Assembly: GCF_001457815.1 (NCBI RefSeq)
Contig: NZ_LN898219.1
Location: 291,878 to 355,877, forward strand
Direction: 5' to 3'
Source of the DNA: Vitreoscilla massiliensis
GTDB taxonomy: Bacteria; Pseudomonadota; Gammaproteobacteria; Burkholderiales; Neisseriaceae
Length of the DNA stretch: 64,000 nt
Positions 16,391-25,661 of this stretch are shown piece after piece (within the stretch, counting starts at the first letter, position 1; each line of letters begins with the position of its first letter). A program made the position numbers and the translations under genes. The notes below the pieces were generated by a model. The model worked only from the letters and a program-made list of their open reading frames with translations, had not been told where the DNA came from and did no database searches.

Positions 16391-17679
16391 GTTTGAGTTT
16401 GCAACAGTGGTTGACACAATTAGAACAAGGCATGGTCGGTGGCGTCATCGACTTGGGTTTGGAGCGCACGCGCACGGTCAAAGAGCGCTTGGGTTTGGCG
16501 CCCCAATGTCCGCTCATTATTGTCGGCGGCACCAATGGCAAGGGTTCGGTGTGTGCGTTTTTAAGCCAAATCTATTTACAGGCCGGTTACAAAGTCGGCA
16601 CTTTGACCAGCCCGCATTTGCAACACTATAACGAGCGCATTGCCATCAATGGCGTGCCCAGCAGCGATGAGGAAATCGTCACCAGTTTTGAACGCATTCA
16701 AGCGGCCTGTAAAGACGATGTTGCTTTAACCTATTTTGAATACAATGTGTTGGCGGCAGTAGATGTGTTTGACCGTGCTGGCGTGGACGTGATGGTATTG
16801 GAAGTGGGCATGGGCGGGCGTTTGGATGCGGTGAATGTGTTTGATGCCGATGTCAGCGTGGTCACCAGTGTTGACATAGATCACCAAGCCTTTTTGGGCG
16901 ACACCATCGAAAAAATTGCCTTTGAAAAAGCCGGTATCTTCCGCAGTGGCAAACCTGCGATTGTGGCGCAATTGCCATTGCCAGAATCCATGCGCGAACA
17001 TGCGGAAAACTTGGGTACGCCGTTGTTATTGTTGCAACGCGATTTTGCGTTTGTGAAACAAGAGCAGCAGCAATGGTCGTTCCGTTTCCATCCGCAAGCT
17101 CAAGCATTGAATCTGAGTGAACACAACCGCCATGCCTTGCCGATACCGGCTTTGCGCGGCGCTTATCAAATGAGCAATGCTGCTTGTGCATTGGCGGTGT
17201 TGGAATGTTTGAATGCGGTATTGCCTATTGATATTGGTGCGATTAAGCGCGGTTTGTTATTGGTCAGCAATCCTGGGCGTTTTCAGGTATTGCCAGGTCG
17301 GCCGTTGGTGGTGTGGGATGTGGGGCACAATCCCCATGCAGCACGGGCGCTGCGCAATGGCTTATTGGCCTTGCCATATGCGCAAAAACGCATCGCGGTA
17401 TTCTCAATGTTGGCCGACAAAGACATTGCCAGTGTGCTCGACATTCTCAAAGACCAATTTGACGAATGGCTGATTGCACCACTGGATTTGCCACGGGGCA
17501 TGAAGACTGAGGATTTACAGGCCGCTTTAAACCAAGCGGGAATCGATGCGGTGGTTTCGTATCCCAGTGTGGCTGAGGCTTACCAAAGCGCTTTATCACA
17601 AGCGACAGAAAATGATAGAATTGTGACGTTTGGCTCATTTCATACCGTGGCAGAAGTGATGGACATTCCACGTTATTAA
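16387..17679 (+). CDS. folC: Bifunctional dihydrofolate synthase / folylpolyglutamate synthase
   Basis: 430 residues; P-loop GGTNGKGSVCAFL near residue 45, TSPHLQHYNERIAINGVP, EVGMGGRLDAVN, TSVDIDHQAFLGDTIEKIAFEKAGI, and WDVGHNPHAARAL in the C-terminal Mur-ligase domain. It adds glutamate to dihydropteroate and then to folates using ATP. The position before SPOR protein, cvpA and purF matches the E. coli folC-dedD-cvpA-purF order. Three DUS-like copies lie inside (one variant at 16576-16586, exact at 16702-16712 and 17515-17525). Confidence 0.96.
   Translation: MSLSLQQWLTQLEQGMVGGVIDLGLERTRTVKERLGLAPQCPLIIVGGTNGKGSVCAFLSQIYLQAGYKVGTLTSPHLQHYNERIAINGVPSSDEEIVTSFERIQAACKDDVALTYFEYNVLAAVDVFDRAGVDVMVLEVGMGGRLDAVNVFDADVSVVTSVDIDHQAFLGDTIEKIAFEKAGIFRSGKPAIVAQLPLPESMREHAENLGTPLLLLQRDFAFVKQEQQQWSFRFHPQAQALNLSEHNRHALPIPALRGAYQMSNAACALAVLECLNAVLPIDIGAIKRGLLLVSNPGRFQVLPGRPLVVWDVGHNPHAARALRNGLLALPYAQKRIAVFSMLADKDIASVLDILKDQFDEWLIAPLDLPRGMKTEDLQAALNQAGIDAVVSYPSVAEAYQSALSQATENDRIVTFGSFHTVAEVMDIPRY
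16702..16712 (+). repeat. DUS-like 11-mer inside folC
   Basis: GCGGCCTGTAA, read as Ala-Ala-Cys-Lys. Confidence 0.85.
17515..17525 (-). repeat. DUS-like 11-mer inside folC
   Basis: TTACAGGCCGC, read as DLQAAL. Confidence 0.85.
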
Positions 17680-17760
17680 TAGAGTAGTATTCTCATAGCA
17701 ATATATAACAAAATCCAATGATAAAAAGCAATGTCACACATTTTCTAAGGGGATGAGAAC

Positions 17761-18120
17761 GTGAAATTTCGGCACATCGCAACCGTGTTGAGTGTCGTGT
17801 GTGTGGGTTTGTGGCAAACACAAGCCCACGCCGCGGTAGTGAATAATTCGGCTGATGCCAATCAGCCCAAACCAGCGAAACCTGCCAGTGCCAAACGTTA
17901 TGTGGTGCAATTGGGTGCATTTGCAGATGAATTTCAGGCTTTGCGCTGGCGCCAACAATGGACAGAAGCTGGTGTAAAAACGTATGTGGTGCCTGCCAAA
18001 GGGGATACAGGCTTAATGCGCATACGCACAGGGCCGTTTAACACCAAGCAAGAGGCGCAAGCCATGGTATTGCAGTTGAAATTGATAGGCGTAGAAAACG
18101 CCATCGTGTTGCCAGAATAA
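17761..18120 (+). CDS. Exported SPOR-domain protein
   Basis: Start is GTG 17761 after AAGGGG; the ATG eight bases earlier runs into a stop. Signal peptide MKFRHIATVLSVVCVGLWQTQAHA, a short Lys/Pro linker, then a SPOR domain (about residues 45-118: KRYVVQLGAFADEFQALRWRQQWTEAGVKTYVV). SPOR domains bind denuded glycan strands at the division septum. It precedes a second SPOR protein in the operon. Confidence 0.85.
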   Translation: MKFRHIATVLSVVCVGLWQTQAHAAVVNNSADANQPKPAKPASAKRYVVQLGAFADEFQALRWRQQWTEAGVKTYVVPAKGDTGLMRIRTGPFNTKQEAQAMVLQLKLIGVENAIVLPE

Positions 18121-18139
18121 ACAGGTAATTAGGATTTGT

Positions 18140-19333
18140 ATGGTGCAAAAGAAAATAGAGAATGAGTACGAGCAGCTCAAACGCCAAAATCGCCGTCGTT
18201 TGGTAGGCGCCGTGGTGATGGTGGCAGCCGCCGGTGGCATTTTGGCCAGTACTGGCAGTTTTGGTTCCAAAGCGGCTGATAATGGCGATGTGAAAACCGC
18301 CGTCGCCGCAAATGGCAAAACCAGCACCGCACAAGGCTTACAAGCACAGGCGACCACCACTGTATTGCCTAAAGTCACGGTGCACAATCAGCAAGACAAT
18401 ACCGTACAAGCCATCGAAACCGAGGCAGACAAACAGCAAGCACAATTGCTGAAACAGCAGCAAGCCGAAGAAAAGCGCCAACAAGAACAAGCAGCCGCGG
18501 AGCACGCCCGAAAAAAGCCGCAGGCTGACGAGTCACAACCACGTCTAGCCCAAGCTGAACAGGCGAAACCCGGAGCTGTCTTAAACGAACAACAGTTGCT
18601 AGAGCACAAGCGCCAACAATTGGCCGAAGAAAAGTCTGCCCGTTTGCAACAGCAACAAGCAGACAAGCAACGTCAACAAGAATTGGCTTTTTTGGCCAAA
18701 GAGCGGGCTGAAAAAGTGAAGGCCGATCAAGCCGCAGCCAATCAAGCCAAAGCTGACAAATTAGCGGCTGAAAAAGCCAAATCAGAGCAGGCCAAAAACG
18801 ACAAAGCCGAAGCCGCGCGCAAACAAGCAGAACAGCGCAAATTGGAATTGGCTCAAGCCGAAGCGAAAAAAGCCGCTGATTTAAAACAACGCAAGGCCGA
18901 ACAAGCCAAGCAAGAACAAGAACGCAAACTGGCTGAAAGCAAAAAAGCTGCCGAGGCCAAGCAATTGGCAGAAGCGAAGAAAAGCGCCGAAGCCAAAAAA
19001 GTAGCGGAAGCGAAAAAAGCCGCTGATGCCAAGAAATTGGCCGATGCCAAAAAAGCAGCGGATGCCGCCAAAGCCAAGGCCGCATTAGCCAATAAAGCAC
19101 CAGCTGCCACAGCCAACAGCAAATCGGTGGTGCAAGTGGCCGCATTTAAGAGCGATGACAAGGCGCAGCAAATCCACAAAGAAGTACAAGCCTTGGGTTT
19201 GCCATCTTCTGTTGCTCGTGTGGGAACAATGGCGCGGGTGCGAGTGGGGCCGTATCGCAATCCCGCCGATGCCGAAAAAGCCGCAGCTAAATTAAAGCTG
19301 CATGGATTTAATGCCTTGATTATGCAGTATTGA
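18140..19333 (+). CDS. SPOR-domain membrane protein with long Lys/Ala coiled coil (DedD/FtsN-like)
   Basis: 397 residues: cytoplasmic basic N-terminus (EYEQLKRQNRRR), one transmembrane helix at about residues 21-40 (LVGAVVMVAAAGGILAS), a very long Gln/Lys/Ala/Glu region (about 95-320) of TolA-like composition that must form an extended periplasmic helix, and a C-terminal SPOR domain (SVVQVAAFKSDDKAQQIHKEVQALGLPSSVARVGTMARVRVGPY). In this operon position E. coli has dedD, a SPOR division protein, so a septal role is likely. The repetitive helix resembles TolA, but the SPOR end and the context decide against that. Confidence 0.82.
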   Translation: MVQKKIENEYEQLKRQNRRRLVGAVVMVAAAGGILASTGSFGSKAADNGDVKTAVAANGKTSTAQGLQAQATTTVLPKVTVHNQQDNTVQAIETEADKQQAQLLKQQQAEEKRQQEQAAAEHARKKPQADESQPRLAQAEQAKPGAVLNEQQLLEHKRQQLAEEKSARLQQQQADKQRQQELAFLAKERAEKVKADQAAANQAKADKLAAEKAKSEQAKNDKAEAARKQAEQRKLELAQAEAKKAADLKQRKAEQAKQEQERKLAESKKAAEAKQLAEAKKSAEAKKVAEAKKAADAKKLADAKKAADAAKAKAALANKAPAATANSKSVVQVAAFKSDDKAQQIHKEVQALGLPSSVARVGTMARVRVGPYRNPADAEKAAAKLKLHGFNALIMQY

Positions 19334-19337
19334 AAAA

Positions 19338-19841
19338 ATGGCAGTATTTGATTTGTTGGTATTGGTGGTATTGGGACTGAGTGTCTTGGTATCCATGGTG
19401 CGTGGGGTGGTGGCTGAAATCGCCTCTTTGATTACTTGGTTGGTGGCTCTGGTCGCGGCGCGGGTGTTGGCTCCCGTGGTGGCGCAAACGGTGTTTACCC
19501 GAGTCGACTCAACCGTATTTGCCACAGTATTGGCGTTTATTGTGGTGTTCATCACCACTTATTTTTTGCTCTCGTGTGCGCAAAAATTGCTGACTTCGGC
19601 CATACAAGCGATAGGCTTGGGTGGCATCAATAAATTCTTTGGCGCTTTGTTTGGTTTAATCAAAGGCACGTTTTTGATTACCGTGGTGGTGTTGCTGTGT
19701 GCATTGACCGATTTACCTCGTACTGAGGACTGGAAAAATGCTTACTTAGCCCCCACATTTGAACAAATGGCGTTACTTACAGTTCCCTATCTGCCTGCCT
19801 TTGTGGCAGGACGTATTCATTATTCTCCCTCTAGCGAGTAA
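19338..19841 (+). CDS. cvpA: CvpA family membrane protein
   Basis: 167 residues, four hydrophobic helices, with VFDLLVLVVLGLSVLVSMVRGVVAEIASLITWLVAL at the start and the family's glycine motif IGLGGINKFFGALFGLIKGTFLI. CvpA is an inner-membrane protein first linked to colicin V production and later to envelope-stress resistance. It lies directly upstream of purF, the conserved arrangement. Only four bases separate it from the SPOR gene. Confidence 0.93.
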   Translation: MAVFDLLVLVVLGLSVLVSMVRGVVAEIASLITWLVALVAARVLAPVVAQTVFTRVDSTVFATVLAFIVVFITTYFLLSCAQKLLTSAIQAIGLGGINKFFGALFGLIKGTFLITVVVLLCALTDLPRTEDWKNAYLAPTFEQMALLTVPYLPAFVAGRIHYSPSSE

Positions 19842-19852
19842 GGAATTTTTCC

Positions 19853-21391
19853 ATGTGTGGTGTTTTCGGTTTGGTGTGTCATGAGCCTGTTAATCAATTG
19901 CTTTATGATGGTTTACAAATGTTGCAGCATCGCGGTCAAGATGCAGCAGGGATTGTGACCGCCAGCGGGCAATCTTTCCACATGCACAAAGGCAGTGGTA
20001 TGGTGCGTGATGTGTTCAGAACCCGCAATATGCGCGAATTGATTGGTGATGCAGGCATCGCCCATGTGCGCTATCCAACAGCCGGTAATTCAAAAAGTGC
20101 GGCCGAAGCGCAGCCGTTTTATGTGAATTCTCCTTTCGGTATTGTGTTGGCACACAATGGCAATTTGACCAATACCGATGAATTGTTTGAAAACGTGTGT
20201 TACCGCGATTTGCGTCACATCAACACCCGTTCTGATTCAGAAGTGTTGTTGAATGTGTTTGCGCACGAATTGGAAACCCGCATTGACGGCGAGACCTTAA
20301 CGGTAGAACACATTTTTGATGCCGTGACCGAATTGCACAAAATGGTGCGCGGTGCGTATGGCGTGGTGGCTTTGATTGCCGGTTATGGCATGGTGGCTTT
20401 CCGCGACCCATATGGCATCCGTCCGTTGATTTTGGCCAAGCAACAAGACGAACAAGGCCGTACCGATTATGCTGTCAGCTCTGAATCGGTGGCATTCAAT
20501 GGTTTGGGCTATGAGGTTTGGCGCGACATCGAGCCGGGTGAAGCGGTGTTCATCAGCTTTGATGGCGAATTCCACAGCCGCCAATGCAGCGACCAAGCGG
20601 TATTGAAACCTTGCTTGTTTGAATACGTGTATTTTGCGCGCCCTGATTCAAAAATTGATGGTGTGTCGGTCTACCAAGCCCGTGTGGACATGGGTGTGAG
20701 CTTGGCTGAAAAAGTGAAACGCGAATTGCCATGGGAAGAAATTGACGTGGTGATGCCGATTCCGGACACCAGCCGTCCTAGCGCCATGGAATTGGCCCAC
20801 CATTTGGGCATTACCTACCGCGAAGGCTTCATCAAAAACCGCTACATTGGCCGTACCTTCATCATGCCAGGCCAAGCCGTGCGCAAAAAATCGGTGCGTC
20901 AAAAACTGAGCCCTGTTGCCAGCGAATTCAAAGGCAAAAACGTGTTGTTGGTCGATGATTCCATCGTGCGCGGTACCACCAGTCGTGAAATCGTTGAAAT
21001 GGCGCGCGATGCCGGCGCCAAAAAAGTGTATTTCGCCTCTGCCGCGCCGGAAGTGCGTTATCCCAACGTCTACGGCATCGACATGCCGACACGTGAAGAA
21101 TTGATTGCCAATGGCCGCAGCGTCGAAGAAATTGCCGCTGAAATTTCTGCCGATGGCGTGGTATTCCAAGACTTGGATGAATTGATTGTGGCCGTGTCCA
21201 AACTCAATCCGAAAATCCAAGGTTTCGATACCTCTTGTTTCAATGGTAAGTATTTGACTGGCGATGTGGATGAGGCGTATCTTGAGAAACTGGCCAGCGG
21301 CAAGGTGTCTGCTGAGCTGATACAAAAAGTCAATCCAACACTGGTAGACCACAGTGTGCGTGTGGATGACAATCAAGATGACGACGAGTGA
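19853..21391 (+). CDS. purF: Amidophosphoribosyltransferase
   Basis: 512 residues. Cys2 (MCGVFGLV) is the N-terminal nucleophile of the glutaminase domain; HRGQDAAG, AHVRYPTAG and HNGNLTN follow. The C-terminal phosphoribosyltransferase domain carries the PRPP loop VLLVDDSIVRGTTSREI. It catalyses the first committed step of purine synthesis, PRPP + Gln to phosphoribosylamine. There is no propeptide before the Cys, as in the E. coli-type enzyme. Confidence 0.98.
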   Translation: MCGVFGLVCHEPVNQLLYDGLQMLQHRGQDAAGIVTASGQSFHMHKGSGMVRDVFRTRNMRELIGDAGIAHVRYPTAGNSKSAAEAQPFYVNSPFGIVLAHNGNLTNTDELFENVCYRDLRHINTRSDSEVLLNVFAHELETRIDGETLTVEHIFDAVTELHKMVRGAYGVVALIAGYGMVAFRDPYGIRPLILAKQQDEQGRTDYAVSSESVAFNGLGYEVWRDIEPGEAVFISFDGEFHSRQCSDQAVLKPCLFEYVYFARPDSKIDGVSVYQARVDMGVSLAEKVKRELPWEEIDVVMPIPDTSRPSAMELAHHLGITYREGFIKNRYIGRTFIMPGQAVRKKSVRQKLSPVASEFKGKNVLLVDDSIVRGTTSREIVEMARDAGAKKVYFASAAPEVRYPNVYGIDMPTREELIANGRSVEEIAAEISADGVVFQDLDELIVAVSKLNPKIQGFDTSCFNGKYLTGDVDEAYLEKLASGKVSAELIQKVNPTLVDHSVRVDDNQDDDE

Positions 21392-21410
21392 TTCAAAGGC
21401 ATAAACACAA

Positions 21411-22586
21411 ATGAGTAAAACATGGCATCCTGAAACCATCGCCATACGCGGTGGTCGCCAAATCAGTGACTTCAGTGAACACACACAAGCATTGTTTATG
21501 AGCAGCAGTTTTACTTACCCAACAGCAGAAGACGCATCACGTCTGTTTGTGGGTGAGCAAGCGGGTTATACCTACAGCCGCACTTCCAATCCAACCATCG
21601 CCGCGTTTGAAGAGCGCATGGCGCAATTGGAAGGTGCCGAGCGAGGCTTGGCCACTGCCAGCGGTATGGCGGCCATCCATTCGACTTTAATCAGCTTGCT
21701 GCAAAACGGCGACCATTTGTTGTCCAGTCACAGCTTGTTTGGTTCAACCAGCTCAGTGGTCAACAATATGTTGCCACGTTATGGCATAGAAGTGACCACG
21801 GTCAACCCTGTTGATTTGGCGGCTTGGGAAGCGGCCATCCAGCCGAATACCAAAGTGTTGTTCTTGGAAACCCCATCCAATCCTTTGGGTGAAGTGGCCG
21901 ACATCAAAGCCTTGGCAGCCTTGGCACACCAACATGGTGCGGTGTTAATCGTTGACAATTGCTTCTGTACGCCAGCGGTACAACAGCCAATTAAATTGGG
22001 CGCAGACATTTCCTTGGCTTCGGCCACCAAAGGCATAGACGGCCACGGCCGCGCCATCGGCGGCATTGTTTGTGGCAGCAATGCCTTAATCGAACAAATC
22101 TGGAACCATGTCAAAACCGCCGGTGAAATCATTTCGCCATTCAATGCGTGGTTATTGTCCAGTGGTTTGGAAACCTTGTTCGTGCGCTTGGAACGCGAAT
22201 GCGCCAATGCCATGGCTTTGGCGCAGTGGTTGGAACAACATCCTAAAGTTGAAAAAGTGTATTACGGCGGCCTAGAAAGCCATCCGCAACATGAGTTGGC
22301 CAAGCAACAACAGCGCATGTTCGGCGTGGTGGTGGCATTTGAAGTCAAAGGCGGCCGCAAAGAGGCTTGGCATGTGGTGGACGCGGTAGAGTTGTTCTCA
22401 CGCACCGGCAATTTGGGCGATGTGAAATCGACCATTACCCATCCGTATACCACCACCCACTGTCGCGTCAGCGAAGAGGGCAAGGCAGCAGCAGGCATTA
22501 CTGAAGGTTTGTTGCGTTTGTCCATCGGTTTGGAAAACGTCGCCGATTTACAGGCCGACTTAGAACAGGCTTTGGCCGGAATTTAA
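21411..22586 (+). CDS. metZ: O-succinylhomoserine sulfhydrylase
   Basis: 391 residues of the Cys/Met-metabolism PLP family; Lys207 in SLASATKGIDGHGRAIGG is the pyridoxal-phosphate lysine, with YTYSRTSNPT and ETPSNPLGEVADI upstream. The start WHPETIAIRGG and the placement right after purF are typical of MetZ in beta- and gammaproteobacteria, which makes homocysteine directly from O-succinylhomoserine and sulfide. Cystathionine gamma-synthase is the alternative, less likely from the N-terminus. Last gene of the operon, followed by an intrinsic terminator. Confidence 0.93.
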   Translation: MSKTWHPETIAIRGGRQISDFSEHTQALFMSSSFTYPTAEDASRLFVGEQAGYTYSRTSNPTIAAFEERMAQLEGAERGLATASGMAAIHSTLISLLQNGDHLLSSHSLFGSTSSVVNNMLPRYGIEVTTVNPVDLAAWEAAIQPNTKVLFLETPSNPLGEVADIKALAALAHQHGAVLIVDNCFCTPAVQQPIKLGADISLASATKGIDGHGRAIGGIVCGSNALIEQIWNHVKTAGEIISPFNAWLLSSGLETLFVRLERECANAMALAQWLEQHPKVEKVYYGGLESHPQHELAKQQQRMFGVVVAFEVKGGRKEAWHVVDAVELFSRTGNLGDVKSTITHPYTTTHCRVSEEGKAAAGITEGLLRLSIGLENVADLQADLEQALAGI

Positions 22587-22605
22587 GTTTTTAGGTGCAT
22601 GACAT

Positions 22606-22637
22606 AAAGGCAAAACGCGCGTCGTTTTGCCTTTTTT
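22606..22637 (+). terminator. Intrinsic terminator of the folC-purF-metZ operon
   Basis: AAAGGCAAAACG and CGTTTTGCCTTT form a perfect 12-base stem with a CGCGT loop, running into a T-run. It contains no DUS-like repeat. Confidence 0.92.
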
Positions 22638-22936
22638 ATGGGCGCTAGTACTGCCAAACATGAATGAGCATAGAAACTGACAATTTAGTCCAGCCATAAT
22701 TCTATCCTCACTGTTTACAGGCCGCATTGCGGTATTCCATGTCCTTACAGGCCGCACAAACAGACGCTGAGCGTGTTAGTTCTAGCGCACCGGCTCAAAA
22801 TATGCGATTCTAATGCCCACAAAGCTGCAGTGCAGCAATTGCACACACAGTGGCAATGACCAAAAGAAACAGAAGGTGTGACGCAACACCCACCGTGCAC
22901 TATTACTCCTCATATTTGATTTTTAAGGATGCAACC
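22638..22936. other. Intergenic region before cytochrome c'
   Basis: No gene is apparent: the open frame starting at 22850 only extends the cytochrome gene upstream of its lipoprotein signal. It contains two DUS-like copies in the same orientation (22715-22725 and 22745-22755), 30 bases apart, and presumably the cytochrome promoter. Confidence 0.6.
22715..22755 (-). repeat. Two direct DUS-like 11-mers
   Basis: TTACAGGCCGC at 22715-22725 and again at 22745-22755 in the same direction. They cannot form a hairpin with each other, so they are not a terminator. Confidence 0.85.
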
Positions 22937-23473
22937 ATGAAAAAATTAAGCCTGTCTTTGTGTTCATTGATGGTGGTTTTGGCTTTGGGCGCGTGCTCAG
23001 GCGGCAATGAAGCTGTTAAGAGCGACGCCGTTCCTGCACAGCAAGGCAACACCGCCGCCAGCGCCGCGCCTGCCAATACTGCAACTGCGGCCTTGAGCCC
23101 AGAAGAGCAAGTAGAAGCGCGCGAAAAAAACATGAAGGCCATCGCCAAAGCCAGCAAAACCTTGCGTGCCATGGCTGAAGGCAAAGAAGGTTTTGATGAT
23201 GCGAAAATGAAAGAGGCCGTGGCCTTGCTCGATACCCATGCCAATCAAGGTTGGGAATATTTTGATGTCGCCACCAAAGACGTGAAATCTGAGGCGCAAC
23301 CAGCCGTTTGGGAACAAAACGACAAGTTCCAACAAGAAATCAAAACCTTCCAAGCCTCTGTGGCCGAATTGAAAACCGCGTCTGCGCAAGGTGGTTTGGA
23401 CGCCATCAAAGCGCCTTTCGCCAAAGTGGGCGAGAGCTGCAAATCTTGTCACACCACGTTTAAGCAGGATTAA
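22937..23473 (+). CDS. cycP: Lipoprotein cytochrome c'
   Basis: Start ATG 22937 (MKKLSLSLCSLMVVLALGAC) after AAGGATG; the lipobox LGAC puts the lipidated Cys at 20. A Ser/Ala/Thr linker (about 21-62) leads to a four-helix cytochrome c' domain with the haem site CKSCH (168-172) close to the C-terminus, as in that family. Cytochromes c' bind NO and give resistance to it; in Neisseria the protein is also lipid-anchored. Axial-face residues cannot be judged here. Single gene, closed by the hairpin at 23519-23550. Confidence 0.88.
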   Translation: MKKLSLSLCSLMVVLALGACSGGNEAVKSDAVPAQQGNTAASAAPANTATAALSPEEQVEAREKNMKAIAKASKTLRAMAEGKEGFDDAKMKEAVALLDTHANQGWEYFDVATKDVKSEAQPAVWEQNDKFQQEIKTFQASVAELKTASAQGGLDAIKAPFAKVGESCKSCHTTFKQD

Positions 23474-23518
23474 ACACGTTTCAATGTTGAGTGTTTGAAT
23501 GTTTAATCAATGATAAAT

Positions 23519-23550
23519 AAGCGGCCTGTAAGTGTTTACAGGCCGCTTTT
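23519..23550. terminator. Paired DUS-like hairpin
   Basis: AAGCGGCCTGTAA and TTTACAGGCCGCTTTT with a short GTG-containing loop, 45 bases after the cytochrome c' stop. Confidence 0.8.
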
Positions 23551-23788
23551 GTATGCTTGGGTGCACATGCATGCCATTTGATTTGCACACATGGCTTAAT
23601 ATCGCAAGCTCGGTCAGCCGCAAATGGCTTACAGCATCAACAAGCTAGATGGTGTCGAGCGTGGCGGATTTCGCTACAATACTGCGTTGCAGCATTGCTT
23701 TTGTCGGTACAGCCCATGTATTGTAAGCGTTTTAGCAGCAGCGCAATGTCGCGCCGGCTTTTAACCAACAACAAGGATGCAATCGGAT
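23551..23788. other. Intergenic region before pepP
   Basis: No coding-like frame fits; the forward frame 23557-24021 overlaps pepP out of frame. Apart from the hairpin at its left border nothing definite is seen; it should contain the pepP promoter. Confidence 0.5.
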
Positions 23789-25591
23789 ATGGGATTACAA
23801 ACAGTGCCAGAAAAATTGGCCGCTTTGCGCGCATTGATGCGCGAGCGCGGTGTGGCCGCTTATGTGGTGATGAGCGCCGACCCGCATATGTCGGAATACT
23901 TGCCTGCGTATTGGCAAGTGCGTTTGTGGTTGACTGGCTTTACCGGCTCGGTCGGCACTTTGGTGATTACCGACACGTTTGCCGGCTTGTGGGTAGACGG
24001 CCGCTATTGGGTACAGGCTGAGAAAGAATTGGCAGGCACCGGTTTCGTGTTGCAAAAACTGACCGCTGACGAAGGTTCTACCCACATTGCATGGTTGGCG
24101 CAACACCTGCCTACCGATGCTGTGGTGGCCGTAGATGGCCGCGCCTTGTCCATTGCCCAATACCAAGCCTTAGAGCAAGCGTTGGCAAGCAAACGTGTGC
24201 AGCTAGACACCGCCCAAGACTTGATAACGCCCTTGTGGCAAACACGCCCAGCCTTGCCATTGGCGCCGGTGTACGAAATGGCGGCGGGCATTAACAGCTT
24301 AAGCCGTGCCGATAAAATCGCTGCCATACGGGCACACATGCGTGAACGCGGCGTCGCCCACCATTTGGTGTCGTCGGTGGATGACATTGCATGGATATTG
24401 AATTGCCGCGGCAGCGATGTGGAGTGCAATCCGGTGTTTTTGGCGCATTTGTACATTGCCGCCGAGCGCTGTGTGTTGTTCGTACAGGCCGCTAAAATCA
24501 GCGCCGAGTTACAACAAGCCTTGGCCGCCGATGGCATACAGCTGCAAGACTATGCCGCCAGTGGCGATTTTTTAACGGGTTTGGGCGATGGCGCTGTGTT
24601 GTTGGATGCGGCCAAAGTATCGGTGGCGCATTTGTTGGCCTTGTCAGACACCGTATCGGTGGTGTATGACATCAATCCATCGACTTTGCTCAAAGCGTGT
24701 AAGAGCGATGCCGAAATCGAGCATGTGAAGCGCGCCATGCACAAAGATGGCGTGGCCTTGGCACAGTTTTTTGCATGGCTAGAACAAGCATTGGCCGCCA
24801 AAACCGCCATCAGCGAACTCACCATTGCCGAAAAATTGCGCGAATACCGCGCGCAGCAGGCGGGCTTTATCGGCGAGAGTTTTGCCACCATTGCAGGCTT
24901 TAATGACAATGGCGCTTTGCCACATTATCACGCTACGAACGAGAGTTTTGCCATGATTGAGGGCAATGGCTTGTTGCTCATCGACTCGGGCGCGCAATAC
25001 GAAGACGGCACCACCGACATCACGCGCATGGTCGCCATCGGTGAACTGAGCACGGCGCAAAAACGCGATTGCACCTTGGTCTTAAAAGCGCACATCGCCT
25101 TGGCGCAAGCGGTGTTCCCCGAAGGCATCGCCGCGCCTTTGCTGGACGCGTTGGCCCGCCAAGCCTTGTGGCAACAGCAATTGGACTACCGCCATGGCAC
25201 CGGCCACGGCGTCGGCTTTGCCTTAAACGTGCACGAAGGCCCGCAAATTCTGTCGTATTACGCACCGATGAGCGCCTACAACAAGATGCGCGCCGGCATG
25301 ATTACCTCGAATGAACCCGGCCTGTACCACGAAGGCCATTACGGCATCCGCATCGAAAACTTGGTGGTGAACCGCTTATTGCCGCAAACCGGCGCTTACG
25401 GCGACTTCTTGACATTTGAAACTCTCACACTGTGCCCGATAGAAGTGGCGTGTTTGGATACCGATTTACTCACCCAATCTGAAAAAGACTGGCTCAATGC
25501 TTATCACCAACAAGTGCGCACGGCCTTGGCGGATTCTGTGTCAGGTGCAGCTTTGGATTGGTTGTTGCGGCATACGGAAGCTGTGGCTTAA
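23789..25591 (+). CDS. pepP: Xaa-Pro aminopeptidase (M24B), three-domain type
   Basis: Start ATG 23789 has AAGGA at about 11 bases; an ATG at 23777 overlaps that site. 600 residues: two creatinase-like N-terminal domains (about 1-300) and a C-terminal pita-bread domain (about 310-540) with metal ligands in LLIDSGAQYEDGTTDITR (two Asp), GTGHGVGFALNVHEGP (His), SNEPGLYHEGHYGIRIENLVV (two Glu). It removes an N-terminal residue preceding proline, in the cytoplasm, using two Mn ions. The 600-residue form is the eukaryotic-APP-like group (about 600 aa) rather than the E. coli PepP group (about 440). Confidence 0.93.
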   Translation: MGLQTVPEKLAALRALMRERGVAAYVVMSADPHMSEYLPAYWQVRLWLTGFTGSVGTLVITDTFAGLWVDGRYWVQAEKELAGTGFVLQKLTADEGSTHIAWLAQHLPTDAVVAVDGRALSIAQYQALEQALASKRVQLDTAQDLITPLWQTRPALPLAPVYEMAAGINSLSRADKIAAIRAHMRERGVAHHLVSSVDDIAWILNCRGSDVECNPVFLAHLYIAAERCVLFVQAAKISAELQQALAADGIQLQDYAASGDFLTGLGDGAVLLDAAKVSVAHLLALSDTVSVVYDINPSTLLKACKSDAEIEHVKRAMHKDGVALAQFFAWLEQALAAKTAISELTIAEKLREYRAQQAGFIGESFATIAGFNDNGALPHYHATNESFAMIEGNGLLLIDSGAQYEDGTTDITRMVAIGELSTAQKRDCTLVLKAHIALAQAVFPEGIAAPLLDALARQALWQQQLDYRHGTGHGVGFALNVHEGPQILSYYAPMSAYNKMRAGMITSNEPGLYHEGHYGIRIENLVVNRLLPQTGAYGDFLTFETLTLCPIEVACLDTDLLTQSEKDWLNAYHQQVRTALADSVSGAALDWLLRHTEAVA

Positions 25592-25616
25592 TCAATACTG
25601 TTTCTGGGTAACATCA

Positions 25617-25646
25617 AAGCGGCCTGTAAATGTTTACAGGCCGCTT
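25617..25646. terminator. Paired DUS-like hairpin
   Basis: AAGCGGCCTGTAAA-TG-TTTACAGGCCGCTT between convergent pepP and the exported-protein gene at 25662. Confidence 0.8.
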
Positions 25647-25661
25647 GTTTTTGTCTGCACA

